Shown here piece by piece: positions 11,421 through 21,938 of a stretch of 64,000 bases of DNA. Made by a program: the position numbers and the translations under genes. The DNA lies in assembly GCA_963930645.1 (NCBI GenBank), contig OZ005648.1, forward strand, positions 247,853,436 to 247,917,435. Reading direction: 5' to 3'. Position 1 is the first letter of the stretch. Every line of letters begins with the position of its first letter. A model generated the notes under the pieces. That model did not search any database. It had not been told where the DNA came from and saw nothing but the letters and a program-made list of their open reading frames with translations. The stretch comes from Salticus scenicus (taxonomy: Eukaryota > Arthropoda > Arachnida > Araneae > Salticidae).

Positions 11421-13924
11421 TCCGTCCTAATAAGTACTGAGTTTTTCTAACAAATTATATGCCAAAATACATAAATAAATATGCATCACCAACATGGGAA
11501 CAAAATTTAAAAGTCGCCATGGGGGCCTATTCTAAATCTGTACTGCCTGGGGAGAGTATGAAAATTGGGTTGTCGTCAAACATAAATTTTATTTTGAAAT
11601 CTTTCTTTAAATGATTTCAGTTCAGCTATTATTTGCGTTTCCTTCCACATTATTAATTTAATTCTAATAATAATTTAGCTCCAGATGAATTAAAATTTTT
11701 TATTATGTGTGGAAATCGGTTTAAAATTTAAAAGTTTTAATTTTAAAAGGTAAATGTGACAAAATAAATTAAAATTATAACAATAAAGTGTGAAATTTCG
11801 TATGGGTTTGCTAGCATATAATTATTTTTTAATTCCTGCACGTATACAATTATAAAATGAAAAGATATAAGAGTAATTATAATCAGAACATTTATATGAC
11901 TTTCTTTAGCCATCAAACATGAAAAAATTTAAACGCGAAATAGTAAAATAGGCAATCATAACGACAGTTTGATAAAAATGAAAGTGTCTGAGAGTCTACG
12001 TTTAAAATTTGTTAAACCAGGTAGTATAAAGCACGCAACATAGCATTCAGACTTTGACGTGACGAATCTAAATATATACAACGTATATTGAAGAAATCAC
12101 GAAAACATACGAAGTGTGTCAAAAGAATTTATGAATATGTACAAGATATCTCTGTATATTAAAATAAATAAAAAAAAGAGAGAGAGAGAGAGAGAAAGAA
12201 AGAAAGAAAAGTTACTGCCGCCGCTGTCAGATTTTTTTTTTTTTTTTTGTCTACGATCGCATCTCCTCGCAAACGGGAGGGTCCTCGGCGTCATGAGAAA
12301 TATTAATGTTTGCCAAATACTCCAAGAAATACATTTCACTTGGTTAGAAATCTCTATCACCTTAGTTAACGAAATTATCAATTAAAAACCTCGCGATACA
12401 AAAAGATTCTCTGTTTGCCAATTTGTAAATAGTTTTTCTTGTAACGTTGTTTTTTGTGTCTCTGACATCGTTTTTCCAAGAGAAATTAAAATGTCATCAA
12501 TGGTGTAAAAAATAAATAAATAAAACAAACATCAATGTTGCTATTGGTAACAAAGAAATTTATCCTCTGAAAATAGATAAATAGCAACGAAAAAATAAAT
12601 TTAGGATTGTAATTAATCGTCTACACATACACTTTTTTTTTTTTTCTACTTTTAGAAAATTAAATTTCTTACTAGCGATTTCTTATGTTGTTTATCAAAA
12701 TTTTTATATATTCTTTTTTGTGAATAATGAAATAATGTTTAAAGATCATCGTGACCTTATCGAGGACTATAATTTTTTCATTATCCATTGTACGTAAGCG
12801 TTTAATTTGGTGTTATTTGTTACATTTGCATTTGTATTATATCAAGTTTATAAAAAAGTAACGGAATTTAGGCTTGGAAATTTGATATCCAAAATAGCAT
12901 TGCTTATGATTCAGATTCGGTTTACTTATTATTATTTTTAAATTATCGTCCTTGTGAGCACTCATAGCACAATTTTGCAGGAATGTCAAAGATTGCGAAG
13001 TTTTTAGAATGGCATTCTTATATAGTCAGCGAATTTTATCTGAAAAATTTATAAGGAACTTTTCTTAAGAAAAAGTTTCTAATACTTAAATATTTTGAAA
13101 GGGAAAAAAAAAAAAAAAAAGGGAAAGAAGAAAGAAACTAAACTAAATAATATCTGTATAATTGGCTGCATTTCTTTTTGTCTTTAAAGTGTATTTATCA
13201 TTTTTATTATAAATGACAGCAACTTCTAATTTCACATTTATATATTTTTAATATTAAAAAAATTCAATATTTCCATGATGCATTTCATATTTCTAATTAG
13301 GGTAAGAAAAAAATGCATCGCCTAAATCTTTTATAGGGAGCCGAGTGCATTTTATCCTTCTTTATTTTTAGCTGTAGGCAAGAGAGAAATAAAAACTGAA
13401 GTTGTAAAAGATTTTTCTAAATGAAAATAGTAATAATAAACTTTTTTCTTGTCAGATATTTTCGAATGTGTAAAATTATTACCTTAGCTGTACATTAAAA
13501 ATGTATATAGAGCATTATAGATTGTCGCAAATTAACTAAAAAAAAAAAATAAAATAAATAAAAAATTATAAGTTGCCAAGGGTGTTATATACTAAGGCTG
13601 TAACGCAAAATTATTTAGATATTATGAACTTCTTTCTATTCTAAAATAAATTACTGATTTTTGGCATATTTCCTTACAGGAAAAAGAAAAAGACTCTGTG
13701 CTATAAGTATTATGTATTTTAGCCTGACATTGAATATGAGGATTTCTGTAGCATTGCTCTGCTTTTGTCTTGTGTTATACACTGTTAATATTCTTATTCA
13801 GTGAAATATAAACATTTTTCTGCGCAAAAATTACTCTAAAAATATTTTTTGCGAAAACAATAATTTTTTCGTTATTACTTTCTCTAATTAATGCAGAAAA
13901 TATTTTTGAAAACGAGTTTTCAAT
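11421..13924. other. AT-rich intergenic sequence
   Basis: A/T-rich with a (GA) microsatellite at 12178-12196, poly-T at 12231-12248 and poly-A near 13105. A less A/T-rich stretch (about 12245-12480) has no repeat match in the window but no convincing reading frame either. No gene is recognised. Confidence 0.45.
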
Positions 13925-14178
13925 TCAGTTAAACGGTTAGAGATCCCCTGCATACAAAAATAAGGGTTTTAGCAATAAGTCTGCGAGTTTCTGCGTCTGT
14001 CATCAGTAGTATAACACAAAAGATATTAGAAGGAAGTTAAAATTACAAAATCGGACTCTCAAAAATTATTTTGAAATTTTTGTAGAAGATATAAAACACT
14101 GTCGAATGATCGAATACTATTCGTCTCTAAAACGTTTTGGGATTAAAAAAAGTAAAAATTTTATTTATTTACTATTTA
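13925..14178 (+). repeat. family B repeat fragment next to Helitron-like insertion
   Basis: GAGATCCCCTGCATACAAAA, TAAGTCTGCGAG..CTGTCATCAGTA and the following sequence correspond to the family B copy at 10190-10330. It ends at the A/T site where the Helitron-like element is inserted. Confidence 0.45.
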
Positions 14179-14933
14179 CTAGCAGGCTTTGCCCGCTTCG
14201 CTGGACATTAAATTTAAATGAGTTGTCATTAATCTTTATTAATAACATAAGTTCTCGTTGTGATTGGTAGAGGTTTTCTCGCTCGCAACGTGAAGAGTCT
14301 GGGTCCCCACTGTCTTCGGCACAACTTACCCACTTCTTACTTCCCCTTCCTCAGAAGGTGAGTTCGAAGTTTTGTAAAATCCCACTAATGTACATAATGC
14401 GTACACTTAATCAATATCCACACACAAAAATTCGCCATTCTAAGGTAATTCAAAGCGAATTCAAACGGAAAACGTGTTTTTACACATGCTTATTGCCCTC
14501 CGACTCCGAGATGGTGGTGGGGGGGGGGGGGATTTCGAATTTCGTAAAATCCCGTTACAATAAGTGCCGGTTGCATACAAACAATTTTTACACAAAATTT
14601 CGTGACCACAGAAGTCTTTAATAGAAAATATTATAAATAAATAAAAAAAGTAAGTAAAGAAAATATATAGACACGACATTATTTCATTATTTAAAACATG
14701 AAAATCTGGCATTGACAGATTTTAATTTAGTGCCAGAGGCCTACTGCTAAACTTGTTAATATCGACAAATTCTTCTTTAGTTAATTCGTGACGATCTAAA
14801 TTCCATGATAAAGTTTTCATTAAATCAAACCAATGTGTTTCAGCTGCAGATACTGTAACAAATAACGTTGGAAGTCCAAACTGTCTTATAACCGCAAAAC
14901 AACGTTTTTTCTCTTTTTCCCAATGAGGGGAAG

Positions 14934-15225
14934 GTGTGCCTTGGGGGGGACTCATGTCAAAGGTGTGCCTTGGGGGGACTCATGTCAAAGTTGTATCTTG
15001 GGGGGGACTCATGTCAAAGTTGGGCCTTGGGGGAACTCATGTCAAAGTTGGGCCTGGGGGGGGACTCATGTCAAAGTTGGGCCTTGGGGGGACTCATGTC
15101 AAAGTTGTACCTTGGGGGGACTCATTTCAAAGTTGTACCTTGGGGGGGACTCATGTCAAAGTTGGGCCTGGGGGGGACTCATGTCAAGGTTGTGCCTTGG
15201 GGGGACTTCATTCAATAAATCCGCA
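14934..15225. repeat. 27-28 bp G-rich minisatellite
   Basis: About ten to eleven units of the form CCTTGGGGGGACTCATGTCAAAGTTG, with G runs of 5-8. The period is not a strict multiple of three, so open frames exist in all three plus-strand phases; none is a real gene. The regular G runs give quadruplex potential. Confidence 0.9.
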
Positions 15226-16130
15226 TTCAATAAACCGACTGAAATAGGCCCTTAGCACTATTAAGAGTGACGTATAAAAATTCGACAACGCTGTACCGAC
15301 TGAAATAGGGGTACCTTGGGGGGGACTCATGTCAAAGTTGGGCCTGGGGGGGACTCATGTCAAAGTTGTGCCTTGGGGGGGACTTCATTCAATAAATCCC
15401 CATTCAATAAACCGACTGAAATAGGCCCTTAGCACTAATTAAGAGTGACCTATAAAAATTCGACAACGCTGTACCGACTGAAATAGGGTTACCTTGGGGG
15501 GGACTCATGTCAAAGTTGTGCCTTGGGGGGACTTTATTCAATAAATCCCCATTCAATAAACCGACTGAAATAGGTCCTTAGCACTATTAAGAGTGACCTA
15601 TAAAAATTCGATAACGCTGTACCGACTGAAATAGGGTACCTTGGGGGGGACTCATGTCAAGGTTGTGCCTGGGGGGGACTCATGTCAAAGTTGTGCCTTG
15701 GAGGGACTTCATTCAATAAATCCCCATTCAATAAACCGACTGAAATAGGCCCTTAGCACTAATTAAGAGTGACCTATAAAAATTCGACAACGCTGTACCG
15801 ACTGAAATAGGGATACCTTGGGGGGGACTCATGTCAAAGTTGTGTCTTGGGGGGACTTCATTCAATAAATCCCCATTCAATAAACCGACTGAAATGGGCC
15901 CTTAGCACTAATTAAGAGTGACCTATAAAAATTCGACAACGCTGTACCGACTGAGATAGGGGTACCTTGGGGGGGGGGGACTCATGTCAAAGTTGGGCCT
16001 GGGGGGGACTTCATTCAATAAATCCTTATTTAATAAACCGACTGAAATAGGCCTCTAGCACTAATTAAGAGTGACCTATAAAAATTCGACAACTGTACCG
16101 ACTGAAATAGGCCTCTAGCACTAATAAATA
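15200..16130. repeat. higher-order tandem array, six long units
   Basis: Each unit joins one to three copies of the G-rich 27-mer to a block of about 107 bp: CATTCAATAAATCCCCATTC, AAACCGACTGAAATAGGCCC, TTAGCACTAATTAAGAGTGA and GACAACGCTGTACCGACTGA. Blocks begin at about 15209, 15383, 15533, 15709, 15858 and 16011. Units are highly similar, with 1-2 bp changes in the G runs, which indicates recent expansion. Confidence 0.9.
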
Positions 16131-16660
16131 CAAAAAGCACAGCTTTAGTATGGGAACCCTTTGGTGACTTTAAATATTTTAAGCCATTTTTGCGATGAAC
16201 TGAATTGGCTATCTCAATTGTGCAATTAAAGATCTTGGCGAGAAACGTCAGAACTACTTCGGAGCCAAATTTCAAATTTTGCCAAAGGGATCCAATACTA
16301 AAGCTGTTCCATACCGAATCTGGGTTGAAAACGGAAAAAGGGTAAAATAAATTAGAAATATCAGACCTATATATATAAATTTGATACCAAATAAAAGGGG
16401 CGAATTTTCTGAATCCAGGGGTGCAAACAGGATTTCGATGCAACAATTAGATTTTTAAAAAAATAACTAAAGTATGAAATTTAAGTGGCAACGGAGAAAC
16501 GGAAAAAGGGGAAAATAAATTAGAAATATCAGACCTATCGTTACAAATTCAGTACCAAATGAAAGGGATGATTTTTCTGAATCCTGTGGTGTAAACAGTT
16601 TTTCGATACGACAATCAGATTTTTTAAAATTAACTAAAGTATGAAACTCAGATGGCAACA
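16131..16660 (-). repeat. tandem pair of GGATTCAGAAAAA repeat units inside Helitron-like element
   Basis: Two units (about 16335-16450 and 16500-16640) share AAATTAGAAATATCAGACCTA, TACCAAATGAAAGGG..GAATTTTCTGAATCC and AAACAG.TTTCGAT.C.ACAAT. On the minus strand they match 11280-11380 and 27985-28080. A 138-codon open frame (16030-16446, minus) spans this and the adjacent minisatellite. It contains minisatellite-derived repeats and resembles no known protein. Confidence 0.65.
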
Positions 16661-17253
16661 CATCATGTCAATCTTTTCATAATTTGTAGTGCGAATCACG
16701 CGAATAAAAAAGTCTTTAACTTAAAAATTTATTTTTATATTTTATTTTTCCATTCAAAGCGTTTTAGTGAAAAAATATTTATGGCGCATGCGCAGGCGTT
16801 TTTTACCCACAATTTTAACACTATTCATAATTTTGAAAATTTCTATAGATATAATTTCAAGTTGGGTGAAGACCTAAGTTTCTGTCAAGCGCCGTTGAAT
16901 TCCGTCCAGCCGTTCTCGAGTGATGCCCGGACAAACGTGTTTTAGTCTTTTACCCCCTAGGGGGGAACGGGGGGGACTTTCTGAAAAGTTGATAGATATA
17001 ATTTTAAGTTGGGTGAAGACCTAAATTCCTGCCAAGCGTCGTTGAATTCCGTCCAGCCGTTCCCGAGTGATGCCCGGACAAAAAAAGCGACATTCGGACA
17101 CGATGACACACACACAGACACACACACACACACACACAGGCAAAATTTTCTGAAGTCATTTTCGGCTTTCATGGGGTGTGAAACGTGAAGATATCGCAAA
17201 ATTTTTCGATTCCGACAAATTTACAGACAAAACTCTGATTTTATTAATATAGA

Positions 17254-17528
17254 TTATTATTATAATTTTGACAAATTGTAAGATGCGTTCATGTGCTTAT
17301 ATATATGCAACACGTATAACCAGTTTTTGTCAACTGTCTAAATATATATTCTTGCATCGTTTTTACACATTACTTTTAACATTTCAGTATTATAAATTAA
17401 CTGCCTTGTGGATCTATTTTATTTCGATTTTAGTTTCTGTTAAATAGTGATTTAGCTTTTATTTATAACTAGGTTTGCTTATGATTAATTATCCTAGGAC
17501 TTTTATAAATATGTATTATACTATCTAT
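17254..17528. other. AT-rich spacer
   Basis: A/T-rich flank of the Helitron-like element. No gene is recognised. Confidence 0.4.
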
Positions 17529-18079
17529 CTTTTATGATTCAATATATTTAACCTAGATTTAAATTTTTACTCTATTTTTCATAATATTTAATGCAGAAAT
17601 GAATTCTTCTTTCTTTCGATAATTAATATGTTATATTTATATTTACATAAATTCAATTTTTTATATTTATTATGATATATTTTATTATTATAAATTCAAT
17701 TTTTATTTATTTATTTATTTTTATTTATTTAATTTTTTTTTCATTTCCTATAATATACTGAACGGTTTTAATCCTTTTATTCAAGAAAATAATTTAAATA
17801 TTGGTCGTATTAAATAAATAAATAATTAAAAAAAGAAAAAAAAGCCGAATATTGTTCATAATAATCTAGAATTTATTTATTTATAAATATTCATTTAAAT
17901 AATTTTGATATTACTTTGATCTAACATTATATTTAGATATATTTTCTATAAAAAACTAAAAATGGTAGTACTTAGGAAAATTTTAGGTACTGGCAAATTA
18001 GTGAATAGTGATACTAGACCTATTGCTCGGTACAGAAAGATTTATAAGGATTTTCCATATCGTTAAAAAGTTACTTATT
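17529..18079 (+). repeat. 551-bp tandem duplication, copy 1
   Basis: Nearly identical to 18080-18630 with a period of 551 bp. Landmarks are TTTATGATTCAATATATTTA at the start and GGATTTTCCATATCGTTAAA near the end. Only scattered single-base differences are visible. Most of the unit is A/T-rich and non-coding. Confidence 0.9.
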
Positions 18080-18630
18080 CTTTTATGATTCAATATATTT
18101 AACCTAGATTTCAATTTTTACTCTATTTTTCATAATATTTAATGCAGATATGAATTTTTCTTTCTTTCGATAATTAATATGTTATATTTATATTTACATA
18201 AATTCAATTTTTTATATTTATTATGATATATTTTATTATTATAAATTCAATTTTTATTTATTTATTTACTTTTATTTATTTAATTTTTTTTTTCATTTCC
18301 TATAATATACTGAACGGTTTTAATCCTTTTATTCAAGAAAATAATTTAAATATTGGTCGTATTAAATAAATAAATAATTAAAAAAAGAAAAAAAAGCCGA
18401 ATATTGTTCATAATAATCTAGAATTTATTTATTTATAAATATTCATTTAAATAATTTTGATATTACTTTGATCTAATATTATATTTAGATATATTTTCTA
18501 TAAAAAACTAAAAATGGTAGTACTTAGGAAAATTTTAGGTACTGGCAAATTAGTGAATAGTGATACTAGACCTATTGCTCGGTACAGGAAGATTTATAAG
18601 GATTTTCCATATCGTTAAAAAGTTACTTAT
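18080..18630 (+). repeat. 551-bp tandem duplication, copy 2
   Basis: Second copy, running directly into the GIY-YIG reading frame. Its last 130 bp include a short frame (from about 18515) ending in a stop at 18616 just before that frame opens. Two adjacent copies upstream of the ORF recall the tandem 'pseudo-LTR' arrangement described for Penelope-like elements, but this is inference. Confidence 0.9.
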
Positions 18631-19068
18631 TTTCTAGTCCCAATCGTATTGTTCTTTCAAACCTGTAAATCCTCTAGATGTCCTTCTTGTCCTAATGCTA
18701 ATAAATCACAAGTAAAAAACCTCTCTAATTTGGTAATTTTCTGTAGGGTTTTTAATGTTATATATTCTCTGAAATGTAATGATTGTCACATCGACTATAT
18801 TGGTCAAACTGGTAACTCATTACATATTAGGTTTAATGACGATAGGTCTGAAATTAAATGTCAAAATTATCATTCTAACTTGTTACATAATATTAAATAT
18901 TCACATTTTAAACTGCATGACTTTCAGAATGTAGCTGTTAAAATTCTAGATATAATAAAAAGATTACTAATGGAATCTAAATGTATCGATTATTTTAATA
19001 CCGCTTACTCACATGGCCTACCTACCAACAAGTTTATTAGAATTCTAATTTGGTCTATTCTGACTTAG
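18619..19068 (+). pseudogene. Penelope-like element fragment, GIY-YIG endonuclease domain
   Basis: The frame opens after a stop at 18616 and runs to TAG at 19068. It has no convincing ATG, so it is a fragment. It begins with a cysteine cluster (CKSSRCPSC) followed by VIYSLKCNDC..DYIGQTGNSLHIRFNDDRS, the GIY-YIG nuclease core with its flanking zinc-like cysteines. This arrangement is typical of the C-terminal endonuclease of Penelope-like retroelements, which cuts target DNA for reverse transcription. No reverse-transcriptase part is found upstream, where there is instead the 551-bp tandem duplication. A homing-type GIY-YIG gene is a less likely alternative. A second, clearly different GIY-YIG fragment is at 58157-58581. 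Confidence 0.7.
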
Positions 19069-19976
19069 TAAAGTTTGATAATTATAACAATATTTATTCT
19101 CGATTAAATTTTATGCAATTTCAAGATTTAAACATGCTCTTGGGAACAACAAAATTGCTTCTCAAAACTGTGATATGATTAAAAGTTCAATTTATCAATT
19201 TGTTGCTTCTCACAATCTAAATTATATTTGGTTAGAAATAAGGAAATTTATCTTTAGAATAAAATATATACATATATTATATATATATATGTTTACTTTA
19301 AAAATTTTCATGAATGCAATTAATCTAGACAAATTTAATTTACGAATTTCATAATTTTGTATGTCTGTGAAATTTTAAATTAAAATTTAATCAAATTCAA
19401 TTATTTTATGGTTTAGTTGTTAAAATAATTATTAGTTAAATTTTATTTTCAACTTATAAGTATAGAATTTAATTAAGATTCTGTATCTAACTGCAAGACT
19501 AACTCTATTTAGCCTCGTAGCTATAAACTAAAATGTTTGAGGCAATATATATGATTTTTACAATTGAAAAGTAAGTAATAATTTTAGTTTTATTATATTT
19601 TCTTAAGAATAATTTTATTTTTTTAGGTAGCATTGATGATTTTAGTTTTTAAAAGTATGTTTGTCTTTTGTTTTTCCTTTTTCTTATTGAATTTGAAATT
19701 ATTTACACGTCCTTTTGGGTGTTATCGAGCTTAACATACTGTAAATATTTAGCAAATTGCATACAGTATGAAAGAAAGAACACCTAATTTGCATGCAAAA
19801 GTCGATCTGAAAAGTATTGATGTTTTTCATTATATATTTTTTTCATTATATATTGTATATTTTTCATTAAAATGATGCTTATTTTTTTTTTTTTTCAGAA
19901 ATCTTTATTCATGATTTTCATGTGATACTTGGTTTCACCGTGCAATGCTTGAAAAGCTTTTCAATATATATGTATA
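19069..19976. other. AT-rich sequence downstream of GIY-YIG fragment
   Basis: The first 150 bp may be the degenerate 3' part of the Penelope-like fragment. The rest is A/T-rich with an (AT) run near 19275. No gene is recognised. Confidence 0.4.
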
Positions 19977-20235
19977 CAGTACCGGCAAAATTTTTTTTAC
20001 ACTTGAACGGCAAATAAAAACTTTACATGTCAATTGCCGTTCCCGCCATAAAAATGTGTCGAACCCCAGTGATAACACGTGGTGTTAGTCGATCACATAC
20101 GACATACGACCTATAAACACTCAGTTCGCCTCGTGGACTTTTAGAGTAAGGCTGTATGCTCTTTGCTCCCGCCAGCCAGTATTTTGTACATTTGTTAAAG
20201 TTTAAGAACCTACATCGGTACTTCCACTTTACACA

Positions 20236-20379
20236 ATGGGTCAGAAAAAGCTTAAAATGGAAGAGAAATCTCATGCTTTGACTCTGCTAGAGAAGGGAAT
20301 CTCTATGACTGATGTAGTTAGAGATCTGGCAGATCATTCTAGATGTAACCAGATGTTGAAATCTTTACAAAGTTATTAA
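20236..20379 (+). pseudogene. truncated Tc1/mariner-type transposase, N-terminal helix-turn-helix
   Basis: ATG to TAA, 47 codons, starting MGQKKLKMEEKSHALTLLEK. The segment EKSHALTLLEKGISMTDVV followed by RDLADHS looks like the N-terminal DNA-binding helix-turn-helix of Tc1/mariner/pogo-type transposases, which binds the terminal repeats. The catalytic DDE/D domain is absent; after ADHSRCNQ the frame continues briefly into sequence of the palindrome's central spacer and stops. The start is supported because the same start context is mirrored in the right arm. It is not a functional transposase by itself. Confidence 0.6.
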
Positions 20380-20526
20380 AATGTAAACATTTTAGACAAA
20401 GTCTTAACATTCTAGTTGTTTATTGCAAATATCACATTGCAGTCAGTATTTTGTCATCTCATCTTTACATTTTATTACCAACTGTAGCCGTTTAGGCACA
20501 AATCTATAGCTATATTTGACAGATGG

Positions 20527-20633
20527 CTACAACTGGCTACATCTAGAATGATCTGCCAGGACACTGGTTACATCAATCACAGGCATCCCCTTCTCTAGCA
20601 GAGTCAAGGCATGAGATTTCTCGTACATTTTAT
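20527..20633 (-). pseudogene. inverted copy of the transposase helix-turn-helix
   Basis: The minus-strand reading gives YEKSHALTLLEKG, then VIDVTSVLADHSRC, clearly homologous to the plus-strand fragment at 20236-20379. Upstream on the minus strand its start is separated by the 242-bp MITE at 20634-20875, which interrupts it at a TTAA present in the left arm (CTTAAAATGG). It is a broken remnant. Confidence 0.65.
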
Positions 20634-20875
20634 CCCATTCCGATCCAGGCCGTACGATCGTGAGGGCTAGATATTCACGACATCCACTTACATTTTTGCA
20701 TATGGAACAATCGTATGTAGTAAAATCAGGAAATAAACGATCGAGCCAATTAGCAGAAAGTGTAAAGTACAATTTTCAATCAACAAATGTCAGTTTTAGT
20801 TCATATTTTTCTTTCAGTTTGCAAAAACAGAAAAATGTCATGTTTTAAGGTAAAAATGCTTCGGGTCGGAAAGGG
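20634..20875. mobile_element. piggyBac-like MITE nested in mariner right arm
   Basis: A 242-bp insert with imperfect 13-bp inverted tips, CCCATTCCGATCC and GGGTCGGAAAGGG. It is flanked by TTAA at 20876-20879 and a one-base variant TTAT at 20630-20633. The uninterrupted left arm has a TTAA at the corresponding place, so the empty site can be read inside the same transposon. There is no coding capacity. Confidence 0.75.
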
Positions 20876-20916
20876 TTAATCTTTTTCTGACCCATTGTGT
20901 GGAGTGGGAATACTCT

Positions 20917-21117
20917 AACTGAAAACAGTCTTTATTTTAAAATAATTACTGCAAGTGACTTGTCGAAAAATAATCCCATTTGCGCCGTGGTATTTTATTC
21001 TAATATAATTCTTCGTTTCACATTATCTTTTCCCCCAACGAAATACCCTACAAATCACCGAAGAAAACCCTTTCTGCCAAAAAGGAACGCAATAAAACCG
21101 TTAATTGGAAACAGGAA
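20917..21117. repeat. 201-bp segment, copy inside mariner right arm
   Basis: By eye identical to 21738-21938 (offset 821 bp). Here it interrupts the right arm: the mirrored left arm lacks it, and GAATAC occurs on both sides (20908-20913 and 21115-21120), like a 6-bp target duplication. Its ends (AACTGAAAACAG and GGAAACAGGAA) show no inverted repeat. It resembles no element I recognise. Confidence 0.85.
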
Positions 21118-21385
21118 TACTTTGAGTAGGTTCTCAAATTTTTAACAAATGAACGAAATATTGGTTTGCGGGAGCAAAGAGCGTATAGCCTTACTCTGAA
21201 ACTCCACGAGGTGAACTGAGTGTTTATAGGATAGGGAAAGGAGGTATGTGATCGACTAACACCACATGTCATCACTGGGGTTCGACACATTTTTATGGCG
21301 GGAACGGCAATTGACATGTAAAGTTTTTTTTGCCGCTCAACTGCAAAGATTTTTTTTTTTTTTTTTTTTTTTTGCCGGCACTGTA

Positions 21386-21737
21386 TATATAATGTCGCTA
21401 ATGCTAATGTATATCTAAGCTAAAGGTTCTTTCTAAATTAAGGTTTGTTGCAATTATACATACCAAAACATTTTAAACATATAAAAATAATAAGTGTGCA
21501 TTGTAAAAAGTCTATTATATATTAAAAAAAAAAAAAAAATTGATACATAAAAGTTATTTTGCTATTTGTTATCTATTTATTTTTCTTAAATCAAATAATT
21601 AATAGCGTAATAAAAAATTCTCAATAGTGTGCCGGAAGGGCTAAATTATTTTCATTATGGCCAAGGCACCTATATTGATTTATTTAAAATGTTGAAAAAA
21701 AAAAAAAAAAAAAACATGCAAACAAATCTGCAAAACA
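21386..21737. other. AT-rich spacer
   Basis: Contains poly-A tracts at about 21525 and 21695. No gene is recognised. Confidence 0.4.
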
Positions 21738-21938
21738 AACTGAAAACAGTCTTTATTTTAAAATAATTACTGCAAGTGACTTGTCGAAAAATAATCCCAT
21801 TTGCGCCGTGGTATTTTATTCTAATATAATTCTTCGTTTCACATTATCTTTTCCCCCAACGAAATACCCTACAAATCACCGAAGAAAACCCTTTCTGCCA
21901 AAAAGGAACGCAATAAAACCGTTAATTGGAAACAGGAA
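21738..21938. repeat. 201-bp segment, downstream copy
   Basis: Identical partner of 20917-21117. No flanking direct repeat is obvious here, so this could be the source copy. Function unknown. Confidence 0.85.

Larger units (their letters stand above)
14179..17253 (-). mobile_element. Helitron-like non-autonomous element carrying G-rich minisatellites (3.1 kb)
   Basis: On the minus strand it starts TCTATATTAATAAAATCAGA (17253 downward) after a host A. It ends with AGCGAAGCGGGCAAAGCCTG then CTAG (14179) before a host T. The 3' end forms a GCGGGC-AAA-GCCTGC hairpin. The element at 45794-47719 has nearly the same 3' end. Inside, in plus coordinates, are a G-rich minisatellite (14934-15225), a higher-order array (15200-16130), two inverted copies of the GGATTCAGAAAAA repeat (16380-16650) and a GTTGAATTCCGTCCAGCCGTT module repeated at 16895 and 17045. 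No helicase is encoded. The call is structural. Confidence 0.6.
19977..21383. mobile_element. fold-back Tc1/mariner-type element (1.4 kb), composite
   Basis: Flanked by TA (19975-19976 and 21384-21385), with outer tips CAGTACCGGC and GCCGGCACTG. The inverted homology continues far inside: AATTGCCGTTCCCGCCAT, AATGTGTCGAACCCCAGTGA, GGTGTTAGTCGATCACATAC and GCTCTTTGCTCCCGCC are all mirrored in the right arm, as are the transposase start (ACACAATGGGTCAGAAAAAG at about 20231, mirrored at about 20880-20900) and its helix-turn-helix segment. The element is therefore two inverted copies of one transposon end rather than a normal two-ended element. The right arm is enlarged by a piggyBac-like MITE and a 207-bp insert. 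Confidence 0.8.

Noticed and set aside
14923..15255. Three overlapping plus-strand open frames of 94-110 codons rich in G, T, H, V and K
   Set aside because: All arise from the G-rich minisatellite; frames are open in all three phases because the unit lacks stops, and they have no sequence outside the repeat.
16030..16446. 138-codon minus-strand open frame
   Set aside because: It runs across the higher-order minisatellite (repeated SARGLFQSV segment) and a dispersed repeat inside the Helitron-like element; no domain is recognisable.
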